From: Pseudomonas graminis
GTDB taxonomy: Bacteria; Pseudomonadota; Gammaproteobacteria; Pseudomonadales; Pseudomonadaceae
Direction of reading: 5' to 3'
DNA length: 64,000 nucleotides
NCBI RefSeq assembly: GCF_004364335.1
Contig: NZ_SOCR01000001.1
Span: 434,001 to 498,000 of the forward strand
Below the pieces are notes generated by a model. It did not search any database, was not told the DNA's origin, and saw nothing but the letters and a program-made list of their open reading frames with translations. Below are positions 8,611 to 17,099 of this stretch, piece by piece (the first letter of the stretch is position 1; every line of letters starts with the position of its first letter). Both the position numbers and the translations under genes were made by a program.

Positions 8611-9633
8611 TCAGCGGGACATCGACGCGATCGCGTCCACTGACTCGCGAATCAGCGCCGGCCCCTTGTAGATAAAGCCCGAATAAATCTGCACCAGACT
8701 CGCCCCGGCAGCGATCATCTCGGCTGCGTGCCTGCCTTCGGTAATGCCGCCGGCAGCAATGATCGGCAAGCGCCCGCCCAACTCACCGGCCAGCACCTTG
8801 ACGATGTGCGTGCTCTGCTCGCGCACCGGCGCGCCCGACAGCCCGCCCGCTTCGTCGCCGTGGGGCAACCCTTCAACGCCCTGACGGCTGAGGGTGGTGT
8901 TGGTGGCGATCACCGCGTCCATACCCGACTCCAGCAGGGCGCTGGCGACCAATACCGTTTCCTCATCGCTCATGTCGGGGGCAATCTTGATCGCCAGCGG
9001 CACGCGCTTGCCGTGAAGCTGCGTCAAGGCTTCCTGACGCAAGCGCAAGGCTTCAAGCAACTGCTTGAGTGAATCGCCGAATTGCAGGCTGCGCAGGCCC
9101 GGGGTGTTGGGCGAGCTGACGTTGACGGTGATGTAACTGGCGTGGGCGTACACCTTGTCCAGGCAGATGAGGTAATCATCCACGGCGCGCTCAACGGGCG
9201 TGTCGACGTTCTTGCCGATGTTGATGCCCAGCACGCCTTTGTACTGCGCGGCCTGCACTCGGCTGACCAGATGGTCGACGCCCAGGTTGTTGAAGCCCAT
9301 CCGGTTGATGATGGCTTCGGCGTGGGGCAGACGGAAGACGCGCGGTTTCGGATTGCCCGGCTGAGGGCGCGGCGTGACGGTGCCGATCTCGACGAAACCG
9401 AAGCCCAGTTGCGAGAAGCCGTCGATGGCCGCGCCGTTCTTGTCCAGCCCCGCCGCCAGCCCGACCGGGTTGGGGAAGCGCAGGCCCATGACGGTCACCG
9501 GCAGCTGCATCGGTGCCTTGTTGAACAGGCCATTGAGCCCCAGACGCCCGCCCGCTCCGATCAGGTCGATGGACAGATCGTGGGAGGTTTCCGGGGAGAG
9601 TTTGAACAGTAACTGGCGGGCCAGGTTATACAT
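8611..9633 (-). CDS. pyrD: Dihydroorotate dehydrogenase (quinone), class 2
   Basis: A 340-residue FMN enzyme that oxidises dihydroorotate to orotate in pyrimidine synthesis, passing electrons to quinone at the inner membrane. An N-terminal amphipathic helix region ([15 protein letters not shown]) marks the class 2, membrane-associated type. Further motifs are [21 protein letters not shown] with the catalytic serine (about residue 173), [18 protein letters not shown] and the phosphate-binding AAGGI. The ATG at 9633 gives the family's usual length; a longer in-frame extension upstream overlaps nasS control DNA and is not coding. It is divergent from nasS. Confidence 0.97.
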   Translation of the reverse strand: MYNLARQLLFKLSPETSHDLSIDLIGAGGRLGLNGLFNKAPMQLPVTVMGLRFPNPVGLAAGLDKNGAAIDGFSQLGFGFVEIGTVTPRPQPGNPKPRVFRLPHAEAIINRMGFNNLGVDHLVSRVQAAQYKGVLGINIGKNVDTPVERAVDDYLICLDKVYAHASYITVNVSSPNTPGLRSLQFGDSLKQLLEALRLRQEALTQLHGKRVPLAIKIAPDMSDEETVLVASALLESGMDAVIATNTTLSRQGVEGLPHGDEAGGLSGAPVREQSTHIVKVLAGELGGRLPIIAAGGITEGRHAAEMIAAGASLVQIYSGFIYKGPALIRESVDAIASMSR

Positions 9634-9739
9634 GGGCGGGGGCGGCTCGATTGCGGCTGGGATCAGCGGCGGATTATAAACGCCGCTGCGGGCGAAGCGC
9701 GAGGCATGTCGAGAACTTTGCTTACAACCTCGACTCGCG

Positions 9740-9756
9740 CTGGCATATGGCTTGCT
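9740..9756 (+). promoter_or_regulatory. Sigma-54 promoter for nasS-nasT
   Basis: CTGGCATA-TGGC-TTGCT matches the sigma-54 consensus YTGGCACG-N4-TTGCW, with GG and GC elements 10 nt apart. The predicted start of transcription (about 9767) falls just before the first leader hairpin at 9773. This implies RpoN/NtrC control, as expected for nitrogen assimilation. Confidence 0.7.
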
Positions 9757-9772
9757 TAGTGTCCCGTATCGA

Positions 9773-9854
9773 CTCGATCCAATGGCGGAGCGAGACACAG
9801 GACAATGACGTCGCTGTCGCCCCGGTTCAATCTGGGCGAGGCGGCGTTTTTTTT
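9773..9854 (+). promoter_or_regulatory. ANTAR-type antitermination leader upstream of nasS
   Basis: Hairpin 1 is an 8-nt arm pair (9773-9780 with 9787-9794, one A-G mismatch) closing the hexaloop AATGGC. After 6 nt, hairpin 2 (9801-9803 with 9810-9812, plus outer pairs) closes the hexaloop AATGAC. Both loops have A at position 1 and G at position 4, the signature bound by ANTAR proteins such as NasT. The 3' arm of hairpin 2 overlaps the 5' arm of a GC-rich terminator (9812-9846) followed by eight T. Binding by NasT should favour hairpin 2 and block termination. Confidence 0.72.
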
Positions 9855-9897
9855 GGACGATCGGCAGCGCTGACTCGCGCTTCGGCCTCCACGCGGA

Positions 9898-11115
9898 ATG
9901 GCAACCATGAATGACACGCTCACCCCCTCGCTGGCCTGGGTCAACGGCAGCGACGCACCGGAACTGGCCAGCGTCGACCTCGGTTTCATGGCGCTCACCG
10001 ACAGCGCCTCGCTCATCGTCGCCGCGACCCAGGGCTTCGCCCAGCCCTATGGCCTGCACATCAACCTGCACCGTCAGACCTCGTGGGCCAACCTGCGCGA
10101 CAAACTGGTCAGCGGACAATTGCACGCGGCCCACAGCCTCTATGGCCTGGTCTACGCCGTGCAACTGGGGCTGGCCGGGCCGGCGAAGCCCATGGCGGTG
10201 CTGATGGGGCTGAACCAGAACGGCCAGAGCATCAACCTGTCGAGGGCGCTGCAGGATGCCGGCGTGACCACTCCTGATGCACTCGATCGGCGCACGCACC
10301 AAAGCGACTCAAAACTGACCTTCGCCCAGACCTTTCCCACCGGCAATCACGCCCTGTGGCTTTATTACTGGCTTGCGAGCCAAGGCATTCACCCGCTTCA
10401 TGATGTCGACAGCGTGGTGGTGCCGCCGCCGCAGATGGTCGAGCACTTGCAGGCCGGGCGCATCGACGGCTTTTGCGTCGGCGAGCCGTGGGGTGCCAGC
10501 GCGGTTCAGCAGAATCTGGGCTTCACCCTCGCGACGTCCCAGGCCATCTGGCCGGACCACCCGGAAAAGGTGCTGGCGTGCAGCCAGGAATTCGTCGAGC
10601 AATATCCGAACACGGCGCGGGCGCTGGTAATGGCGGTGCTTGAAGCCAGTCGCTTCATCGAAGAGAGCGCTGACAACCGGCGCAGCACCGCGCAATTGCT
10701 CAGCGCCGCCGAGTACGTCAATGCACCCGTCGGCGCCATCGAATCGCGGCTACTGGGCGAGTACGACGACGGGCTCGGCAACCGATGGCACGACCATCAC
10801 GCCATCCGCTTCCATGGCGACGGTCAGGTGAACATGCCGTGGCTGTCTGACGGCATGTGGTTCATGACCCAGTTCCGCCGCTGGGGTTTGCTGCGCGAAG
10901 ACCCGGATTATCTCGGCGTCGCCCGCAGCGTCCAGCAGCTTGGCCTGTACCGCGAGGCCGCCGAATCACTGGGCATCGCCGTGCCGCCGTCGCCCATGCG
11001 CAGCAGCCAGCTGATCGACGGCAAAATCTGGGACGGCAGCGAACCGGCGCGTTACGCCCGCAGCTTCAAGCTGCACGCGCTGGCCGATGCCGCCCTTTCT
11101 CATGCTGATCGCTGA
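9898..11115 (+). CDS. nasS: Nitrate sensor NasS (cytoplasmic NrtA-like protein)
   Basis: A 405-residue periplasmic-binding-protein fold related to nitrate-transport binding proteins (NrtA), but without a signal peptide, so cytoplasmic. That is the hallmark of NasS, which binds nitrate/nitrite and holds NasT inactive when nitrate is absent. Recognisable stretches are [17 protein letters not shown] (here [13 protein letters not shown]), [29 protein letters not shown] and the C-terminal [11 protein letters not shown]. The start is ATG 9898, with a second ATG three codons later. nasT follows 12 bp downstream, so they are co-transcribed. The leader (9773-9854) suggests the pair regulates itself. 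Confidence 0.93.
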   Translation: MATMNDTLTPSLAWVNGSDAPELASVDLGFMALTDSASLIVAATQGFAQPYGLHINLHRQTSWANLRDKLVSGQLHAAHSLYGLVYAVQLGLAGPAKPMAVLMGLNQNGQSINLSRALQDAGVTTPDALDRRTHQSDSKLTFAQTFPTGNHALWLYYWLASQGIHPLHDVDSVVVPPPQMVEHLQAGRIDGFCVGEPWGASAVQQNLGFTLATSQAIWPDHPEKVLACSQEFVEQYPNTARALVMAVLEASRFIEESADNRRSTAQLLSAAEYVNAPVGAIESRLLGEYDDGLGNRWHDHHAIRFHGDGQVNMPWLSDGMWFMTQFRRWGLLREDPDYLGVARSVQQLGLYREAAESLGIAVPPSPMRSSQLIDGKIWDGSEPARYARSFKLHALADAALSHADR

Positions 11116-11127
11116 GGGGACGCCAAG

Positions 11128-11703
11128 ATGCTGCGAATCCTGCTGATCAACGACACCCCTAAAAAGGTCGGTCGCCTGAAAGCGGCGCTGACCGAAGCCG
11201 GCTTTGAGGTCATCGACGAATCCGGGCTGATCATCGACCTGCCCGCACGGGTCCAGGCCGTGCGCCCGGACGTGATCCTCATCGACACCGAGTCGCCGGG
11301 CCGTGACGTGCTGGAGCAAGTGGTGCTGGTCACCCGCGATCTGCCACGCCCTATCGTGATGTTCACCGACGAGCATGATCCGGCTGTAATGCGTCAGGCG
11401 ATCAAGTCCGGGGTCAGCGCTTACATCGTGGAAGGCATTCACGCGCAACGCCTGCAGCCGATTCTGGACGTCGCCATGGCCCGCTTTGAAAGCGATCAGG
11501 ACCTGCGCGCGCAACTGCATGCCCGCGATCAGCAACTGGCCGAACGCAAGCGCATCGAGACGGCCAAGGGTCTGCTGATGAAGATGAAGCAGTGCAACGA
11601 GGAAGAGGCCTACACCCTGATGCGACGCCAGGCCATGAGCCGGCAGCAGAAGCTGATTCAGGTGGCAGAGCAGATCATCGCCATGAGTGAGCTGTTGGGC
11701 TGA
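11128..11703 (+). CDS. nasT: Nitrate-responsive antiterminator NasT (receiver-ANTAR)
   Basis: A 191-residue RNA-binding regulator. A receiver-like domain (about 1-120) carries the DTESPG acid pocket, followed by a coiled linker and an ANTAR domain (about 128-189) seen as RIETAKGLLMKMKQCNEEEA and the helix after it. ANTAR proteins bind pairs of hexaloop hairpins in leader RNAs and prevent transcription termination. NasS sequesters NasT until nitrate binds. Likely RNA targets are present in this window upstream of nasS and of the transporter gene. It lies 12 bp after nasS. The gene is followed by a 1.2-kb gap filled with repeats. Confidence 0.95.
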   Translation: MLRILLINDTPKKVGRLKAALTEAGFEVIDESGLIIDLPARVQAVRPDVILIDTESPGRDVLEQVVLVTRDLPRPIVMFTDEHDPAVMRQAIKSGVSAYIVEGIHAQRLQPILDVAMARFESDQDLRAQLHARDQQLAERKRIETAKGLLMKMKQCNEEEAYTLMRRQAMSRQQKLIQVAEQIIAMSELLG

Positions 11704-11777
11704 GCGCATCCAGGCCCGGACAACCTCGGTATGAATGGCTACACCCACTCTCTCTGTAGAGACCGGCCTTGGGTACG

Positions 11778-12597
11778 CCGAAAGTTGGGTGCCTCGCCGA
11801 GATCCACTGTAGGAGCGCGCTTGCCCGCGAACGCGGTGTGCCTGTGACGAACCCATCGCCTGACACTCTGCCTTCGCGGGCAAGCGCGCTCCTACAGGTT
11901 GAGTGGCCGGCGCCATTTGCTCGTTTGACGCATGCCCACTGTAGAGCCGGCTTGCTGCGGGGAGATCGGACGAAGACGTTCTGTCAGCTCTTCACATGTC
12001 AACCGACACGCTGCATTCGCCAGCAAGCCAGCATCTGCCGGCGTTGGTCATCCCGAAGGTAGGGTGCCTTGCCGAGATCCACTGTAGGAGCGCGCTTGCC
12101 CGCGAACGCGGTGTGCCTGTGACGAACCCATCGCCTGACACTCTGCCTTCGCGGGCAAGCGCGCTCCTACAGGTTGAGTGGCCGACGCTATTTGCTCGTT
12201 TGACGCACGCCCACTGCAGGAGCCGGCTTGCTGCGGGCCGCGATCGGACGAAGACGGTCTGTCAGCTCTTCACATGTCGACTGACACGCTGTATTCGCCA
12301 GCAAGCCAGCATCTGCCGGCTTTGGTCATCCCGAAGGTAGGGTGCCTTGCCGAGATCCACTGTAGGAGCGCGCTTGCCCGCGAACGCGGTGTGCCTGTGA
12401 CGAAGAAATCGCCTGACACTCTGCCTTCGCGGGCAAGCGCGCTCCTACAGGTTGAGTGGCCGACGCCATTTGCTCGTTTGACGCACGCCCACTGCAGGAG
12501 CCGGCTTGCTGCGGGCCGCGATCGGACGAACACGGTCGGTCAGCTCTTCACATGTCGACTGACCCACTGCCTTCGCCAGCAAGCCGGCTCCTACGAA
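11778..12597. repeat. Tandem triplication of a two-REPIN unit
   Basis: Three direct copies begin at 11778, 12053 and 12331 (periods 275 and 278 bp). Each holds one family B REPIN (TGTAGGAGCGCGCTTGCCCG and mirror; 11808-11896, 12083-12171, 12361-12449), then a family C element (GGAGCCGGCTTGCTG... TTCGCCAGCAAGCC). In copies 1 and 2 the right arm of the C element is degenerate (GCCAGCATCTGCC), while copy 3 keeps GCCGGCTCCTAC. The array fills the gap between nasT and the transporter leader. No protein-coding gene is seen in it; short frames reading through the repeats are artefacts. Confidence 0.92.
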
Positions 12598-12646
12598 AAA
12601 TGCCCAGGGCCCGCCGGATTCATGCAACCGGGAGCCTGGCGCGCAT

Positions 12647-12663
12647 TTGGCCCACGGATTGCT
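12647..12663 (+). promoter_or_regulatory. Sigma-54 promoter for the nitrate transporter operon
   Basis: TTGGCCCA-CGGA-TTGCT fits YTGGCACG-N4-TTGCW, with the GG and GC 10 nt apart. The predicted start (about 12674) lies 4 nt before the first leader hairpin, the same geometry as at nasS. Confidence 0.7.
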
Positions 12664-12677
12664 AGGTAGAACCCAAA

Positions 12678-12756
12678 GGTAGCCAACGGCGGTTGCCCAC
12701 TCACGACAAAGACGTCGCACCCCTTCGCGAAAGCGCACAGGGCTGCGGCGTTTTTT
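12678..12756 (+). promoter_or_regulatory. ANTAR-type antitermination leader upstream of nasA
   Basis: Hairpin 1 (12678-12684 with 12691-12697, seven pairs including two G-U) closes the hexaloop AACGGC. After 6 nt, hairpin 2 (CGAC 12704-12707 with GTCG 12714-12717) closes AAAGAC. Both loops have A1 and G4. The 3' arm of hairpin 2 overlaps the 5' arm of a terminator (CGTCGCA 12713-12719 with TGCGGCG 12744-12750, with an inner GAAA-capped stem) followed by six T. This is the expected NasT-controlled attenuator of the transporter operon. Confidence 0.82.
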
Positions 12757-12881
12757 CGTTTTTGCCCTGAACACATCGGGGTGGGTGGAGTGCCGGTCTG
12801 GTGCTTCGCCTGCATGACCTGACCCGTAGCGGTGCGAGCAACACCTCCACCGAACACGAATCCCTGCAGATGAGGTGGTAG

Positions 12882-14093
12882 ATGAACACGAGTTTCTGGA
12901 AAGCCGGCCATAAACCGACACTGTTCGCAGCGTTCCTGTATTTCGACCTGAGCTTCATGGTCTGGTACCTGCTCGGCCCGATAGCCGTGCAGATTGCCGC
13001 CGACCTGCACCTGACCACCCAGCAACGCGGCCTGATGGTCGCCACACCGATTCTGGCGGGAGCGGTGCTGCGCTTCATCATGGGCATGCTCGCCGACCAG
13101 TTGTCACCGAAGACCGCCGGGATCATCGGCCAGGTCATCGTCATCGCCGCGCTGCTGGGCGCCTGGCAACTGGGCATTCACAGCTATGAACAAGCGCTGC
13201 TGCTCGGCGTATTCCTTGGCATGGCCGGCGCGTCCTTCGCTGTGGCCCTGCCGCTGGCTTCGCAGTGGTACCCGCCGCAGCATCAGGGCAAAGCCATGGG
13301 CATCGCCGGGGCCGGCAACTCCGGAACGGTGTTCGCGGCATTGATCGCCCCAGTGCTCGCCGCCAGTTTCGGCTGGAACAACGTGTTCGGCTTCGCCGTA
13401 GCGCCGCTTTTGCTGACCCTCATCGCTTTCTCGCTCATGGCAAAAAACGCTCCCGAACGCCCCAAAGCCAAATCCATGAGTGACTATTTCAAAGCCCTGG
13501 GCGACCGCGACAGCTGGTGGTTCATGTTCTTTTACAGCGTGACCTTCGGCGGTTTCATCGGCCTGGCCAGCGCCCTGCCCGGTTATTTCAACGATCAATA
13601 CGGCCTGAGCCCGGTGGCCGCAGGCTACTACACCGCCGCCTGCGTCTTTGGCGGCAGCATGATGCGGCCACTGGGCGGCGCCCTTGCCGATCGCTTTGGC
13701 GGGATTCGCACGCTGTCCGGCATGTACGCGGTCGCTGCGATCTGCATCGCTGCCGTCGGTTTCAACCTGCCCAGCTCCTGGGCCGCACTGGCGCTGTTCG
13801 TCGCGGCCATGCTCGGCCTCGGCGCTGGTAACGGCGCGGTATTCCAGTTGGTGCCACAACGCTTTCGCAAAGAGATCGGCGTCATGACCGGCCTGATCGG
13901 CATGGCCGGTGGCATCGGCGGTTTCCTGCTCGCCGCCGGACTTGGCGCCATCAAGCAGAACACCGGCGAGTACCAACTGGGCTTGTGGCTGTTCGCGTTC
14001 CTTGGCGTGCTGGCCTGGTTCGGCCTGATGAACGTCAAGCGTCGCTGGAGAACCACCTGGGGCTCGGCCGCTGTCACCGCCGCCCGTGTCTAG
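12882..14093 (+). CDS. nasA: Nitrate/nitrite transporter (NarK/NasA family, MFS)
   Basis: A 403-residue, 12-helix major facilitator of the nitrate-nitrite porter family, bringing nitrate into the cytoplasm for assimilation. The two family signatures are GIAGAGNSGTVFAALIAP (about residues 141-158) and a second glycine-rich one, GLGAGNGAVFQLVP followed by GMAGGIGGF. The ATG at 12882 has GAGGTGG upstream. It starts 126 nt after the attenuator and is followed at 3 bp by the kinase/phosphatase gene, so the two are translated from one mRNA. Expression should require sigma-54 and nitrate-released NasT. Confidence 0.93.
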   Translation: MNTSFWKAGHKPTLFAAFLYFDLSFMVWYLLGPIAVQIAADLHLTTQQRGLMVATPILAGAVLRFIMGMLADQLSPKTAGIIGQVIVIAALLGAWQLGIHSYEQALLLGVFLGMAGASFAVALPLASQWYPPQHQGKAMGIAGAGNSGTVFAALIAPVLAASFGWNNVFGFAVAPLLLTLIAFSLMAKNAPERPKAKSMSDYFKALGDRDSWWFMFFYSVTFGGFIGLASALPGYFNDQYGLSPVAAGYYTAACVFGGSMMRPLGGALADRFGGIRTLSGMYAVAAICIAAVGFNLPSSWAALALFVAAMLGLGAGNGAVFQLVPQRFRKEIGVMTGLIGMAGGIGGFLLAAGLGAIKQNTGEYQLGLWLFAFLGVLAWFGLMNVKRRWRTTWGSAAVTAARV

Positions 14094-14096
14094 ACC

Positions 14097-15797
14097 GTGA
14101 GCGTCAATCAGCCGCTGACGCCGGTCGCGAGCACTGCGACCGGCTTGCAACTGCGCGTCGCCGAGTTCAGCGCGACCGGTCCGCGGAAGGAGAATCAGGA
14201 CGCTATACGCGTAGTAACTCCTGCCCCGGCGCTGGCCGCCAGCAAGGGTTGCCTGTTCGCCCTGGCCGACGGCGTCAGTCAATGCGCCGACGGCGGACTG
14301 GCGTCCCGGGCCACGCTCCAGGCGCTGGCCATGGATTACTACGCGACGCCGGAAACCTGGAGCGTCGCCCAGGCCCTTGACCGCCTGCTGCTGGCGCAAA
14401 ACCGCTGGCTGCTGGCCAACGGCTTGTTGACCACCCTCAGTGCGCTGGTCCTGCGCGGGCGTCGCTTCACCCTCGCCCATGTCGGCGACTGCCGCGTGTA
14501 TCGCTGGCACTCAGGGCAGCTGCAGCGAATCAGCCAGGACCACGTCTGGGAACAGCCGGACATGCAGCACGTCTTGAAGCGCGCGCTGGGTCTGGATCAA
14601 TACGTGGTCATGGATTATCTGGACGGCGAGCTGCGCCAGGGCGAGCGCTTGCTGCTGGTCAGCGATGGCGTGTGGGCAACATTGGGCGATGACCGAATCG
14701 GCTCGATTCTCAATGAACAGGCAGACCTAGATACGGCTGTCCGAACGCTGGTCAACGCCGCGCATCTCTCGGGCAGCGCCGATAACGCGAGCGCCTTGCT
14801 GTTACAGGTGGAACAGTTGGGCTCGGACAGCCTGGGCGAAACGCTGCTGCAACTTCAGCAATGGCCTGTCCCACCGATCCTCAAGGCAGGACAGACCTTT
14901 GAAGGCTGGCAGGTCGAAACCCGTTTGAGCGACTCGCGACAATCCCTTCTGTATCGCGTACGCGACAGCCAACAGCACCCGTGGCTATTGAAGACACTGC
15001 CGCCCTCGCGCCTTGACGAGGCCGGCGCGGCGGAGGCCTTGTTGCTTGAAGAATGGTTCCTGCGTCGCGTGGCCGGTCGTTTCTTTCCCGAGCTTCACCC
15101 GCTAGGGCAGCGCCAGCATCTGTACTACGTGATGCGTGAGTACGCCGGCCAGAGCCTGGCTGACCTCTTTGATGAGGAAGGGCCGATGGCACTGTCGCCC
15201 TGGCTGAGTCTGGCCAGGGAATTGATCGCTGCAATTGGTCTGCTGCACCGGCGCAACATTATTCACCGCGACATCAAGCCGGAGAATCTGCTGCTCGAGC
15301 AGGCGGGAAGTTTGCGCATCCTGGATTTCGGGCTGGCCTACAGCCCGGGTTTGTCACTGAATCACAGTAGCGACGTGCCCGGCACGCCCAGCTTTATGGC
15401 CCCTGAAGCCTTCGAAGGCGCGGAACCCAGCCCAGGTTTCGACCTGTATGCCGCCAGCGTCACGCTGTATTTCCTGCTGACCGGCCACTACCCTTACGGC
15501 GAGATTGAACCCTTCCAGCGCCGCCGCTTCGGCAAGCCGCTGCCGGTGAGTCGTTACCGACCGGATGTCCCGGACTGGCTGGAACAGCATCTAGAGCGTG
15601 CCCTGCAGGCTGATCCGCTGAAGCGCTTCGAGACCGCCGAGCACTGGCTCGTGCACTTTCAACAGGGCGAACTATCGCCGCTGAATAAACGGACAATCCC
15701 ACTGCTGGAGCGTGAGCCGCTTAAAGTCTGGCGCGCAGTTGCCTTGGTGTCGCTGCTGTTCAATCTGGTGTTGTGGGTGTTGGTACTGAAACGCTAA
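14097..15797 (+). CDS. PP2C phosphatase - Ser/Thr kinase fusion with C-terminal membrane anchor
   Basis: A 566-residue bifunctional signalling protein. The N-terminal PP2C-type phosphatase (about 18-245) has RKENQDA, ADGVSQ, HVGDCRVYRW, VSDGVW and SADNAS, giving the metal-binding aspartates. The C-terminal protein kinase (about 265-525) has the catalytic HRDIKPEN (about 389), DFGLAYS (about 409) and GTPSFMAPE. A single membrane helix at about 546-563 anchors it with both domains in the cytoplasm. The start is a GTG 3 bp after the transporter stop. The same fusion sits between nasA and nirB in other pseudomonads, so a role in nitrate assimilation is likely, but its substrates are unknown. Confidence 0.93.
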   Translation: MSVNQPLTPVASTATGLQLRVAEFSATGPRKENQDAIRVVTPAPALAASKGCLFALADGVSQCADGGLASRATLQALAMDYYATPETWSVAQALDRLLLAQNRWLLANGLLTTLSALVLRGRRFTLAHVGDCRVYRWHSGQLQRISQDHVWEQPDMQHVLKRALGLDQYVVMDYLDGELRQGERLLLVSDGVWATLGDDRIGSILNEQADLDTAVRTLVNAAHLSGSADNASALLLQVEQLGSDSLGETLLQLQQWPVPPILKAGQTFEGWQVETRLSDSRQSLLYRVRDSQQHPWLLKTLPPSRLDEAGAAEALLLEEWFLRRVAGRFFPELHPLGQRQHLYYVMREYAGQSLADLFDEEGPMALSPWLSLARELIAAIGLLHRRNIIHRDIKPENLLLEQAGSLRILDFGLAYSPGLSLNHSSDVPGTPSFMAPEAFEGAEPSPGFDLYAASVTLYFLLTGHYPYGEIEPFQRRRFGKPLPVSRYRPDVPDWLEQHLERALQADPLKRFETAEHWLVHFQQGELSPLNKRTIPLLEREPLKVWRAVALVSLLFNLVLWVLVLKR

Positions 15798-15829
15798 TGA
15801 GGGCTTAGTCGTTCAAGGGTATTCGCTTA

Positions 15830-15856
15830 GATGGATCCAGATTCATCCGTTTTTTT
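15830..15856 (+). terminator. Terminator after the kinase gene
   Basis: A 7-bp stem (GATGGAT/ATTCATC, one G-U) with a 4-nt loop, then CG and seven T. The hairpin is flanked by a 10-bp direct repeat, TTCGCTTAGA, at 15822 and 15855. Confidence 0.7.
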
Positions 15857-15915
15857 CGCTTAGACAGCCAGACCGCAAATGAAGCAGGATCACCGGGGTC
15901 AAATCGCAGGCAAAG

Positions 15916-15941
15916 AAAAACCCGGCCTGAGCCGGGTTTTT
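15916..15941. terminator. Terminator downstream of oprF
   Basis: AAAAACCCGGC - CTGA - GCCGGGTTTTT, symmetrical and usable in both directions. It ends oprF on the minus strand. Confidence 0.9.
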
Positions 15942-15957
15942 CGTGAAGCGAGGCTAA

Positions 15958-16992
15958 TTACTTAGCTTGGGCTTCTACTTGTGCTTCTACGCGACGGTTT
16001 ACAGCGCGGCCAGCGTCAGTTGCGTTGTCAGCAACTGGGCGGGTTTCACCGTAGCCAACCGAGTTTACGCGGTTAGCGCCAACACCGTACTGGTTAACCA
16101 GGACTTGCTTAACGGCGTTTGCACGACGCTCGGACAGCTTCTGGTTGTAAGCGTCAGGACCGACGGAGTCAGTGTGACCTTCAACAGTGGTGGTGGTCTG
16201 TGGGTACTGCTTCATGAAGTCAGCCAGGTTCTTGATGTCGCCGTAGCTGTTTGGCTTCACAACCGACTTGTTGAAGTCGAATTTCACGTCCAGCTCAACA
16301 CGTACGACTTCAGCTACAGCTGGGCAGCCGTTAGCGTCGACAGTCACGTTTGCTGGGGTGTCTGGGCACTTGTCAACGTTGTCGCAAACGCCGTCGTTGT
16401 CGCTGTCGGAGCACACTTCAGCTACTGGAGCCGGTGCTGCTTCAACTTTCTTCGAACCGCCGCCGAAGTTCACACCGATACCGACGCTTGGCGCCCACTC
16501 GGTGTCGCCCTGGTCGATGTTGTACTGAGCTTCAACGCCAGCACGGGCATAGAAGTTGTCAGTGAAGTACAGCTTGGCACCGCCGCCGATGTTGGCGAAG
16601 GTGGAGCGGTTACGACCGCCGCTGCCATTCTGACCGATGCTCTGATCGGAGAAACCAGCCGAGACGTACGGACGCAGCATGTCGCCCGGGTTGTTGAAGT
16701 GGTACAGAGCGTCCAGAGCGGTATCAGCGCCCTTGATGTTCTTGCCGTCGTCGCTACGGACGTTGTGCACTTCGTCGTAGCCCAGACGCAATTCAACGTC
16801 GTCGGTCAGGAAGTAGCCAACAGAACCGCCGAACAGGTTGCCGTCGTTTTTGAAGTTACGAGCGCTGTCGTACTGTTCTTTCTTGGCGAAGCCTTCGATT
16901 TCGACTGCGCCTTGGCCTTGTGCCAGAGCGCCGAACGAAGTTGCGGCAACAATAGTACCAATGGCCAAGCCCAAGGTGTTTTTCAGTTTCAT
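15958..16992 (-). CDS. oprF: Major outer membrane porin OprF
   Basis: A 344-residue OmpA-type porin. A signal peptide ends at about residue 24 (FGALAQ), then an eight-strand beta-barrel to about residue 165, a cysteine-bearing linker (CSDSDNDGVCDNVDKC, with thrombospondin-type calcium-like repeats), and a C-terminal OmpA domain with VEGHTDSVG and LSERRANAV that grips peptidoglycan. OprF is the main non-specific porin and structural protein of Pseudomonas. Codon bias looks strong, fitting a highly expressed protein. It lies directly downstream of sigX, whose sigma factor is known in P. aeruginosa and P. fluorescens to drive oprF expression. Confidence 0.98.
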   Translation of the reverse strand: MKLKNTLGLAIGTIVAATSFGALAQGQGAVEIEGFAKKEQYDSARNFKNDGNLFGGSVGYFLTDDVELRLGYDEVHNVRSDDGKNIKGADTALDALYHFNNPGDMLRPYVSAGFSDQSIGQNGSGGRNRSTFANIGGGAKLYFTDNFYARAGVEAQYNIDQGDTEWAPSVGIGVNFGGGSKKVEAAPAPVAEVCSDSDNDGVCDNVDKCPDTPANVTVDANGCPAVAEVVRVELDVKFDFNKSVVKPNSYGDIKNLADFMKQYPQTTTTVEGHTDSVGPDAYNQKLSERRANAVKQVLVNQYGVGANRVNSVGYGETRPVADNATDAGRAVNRRVEAQVEAQAK

Positions 16993-17099
16993 CCGTTAAA
17001 TCCCCATCTGGTGATTGTAAAGCAGTCCCCCTCAGCGAGAGACAACTCGTCGGCAAGTCTATCAGAACTTGCCTGCTCGTTAGAGATATTTGCACCGAG

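Noticed and set aside
11778..12597. CRISPR-like appearance of the triplicated array
   Set aside because: Periods are about 276 bp, repeats are long and inverted pairs inside each unit, and no cas gene is near; it is a REPIN array.
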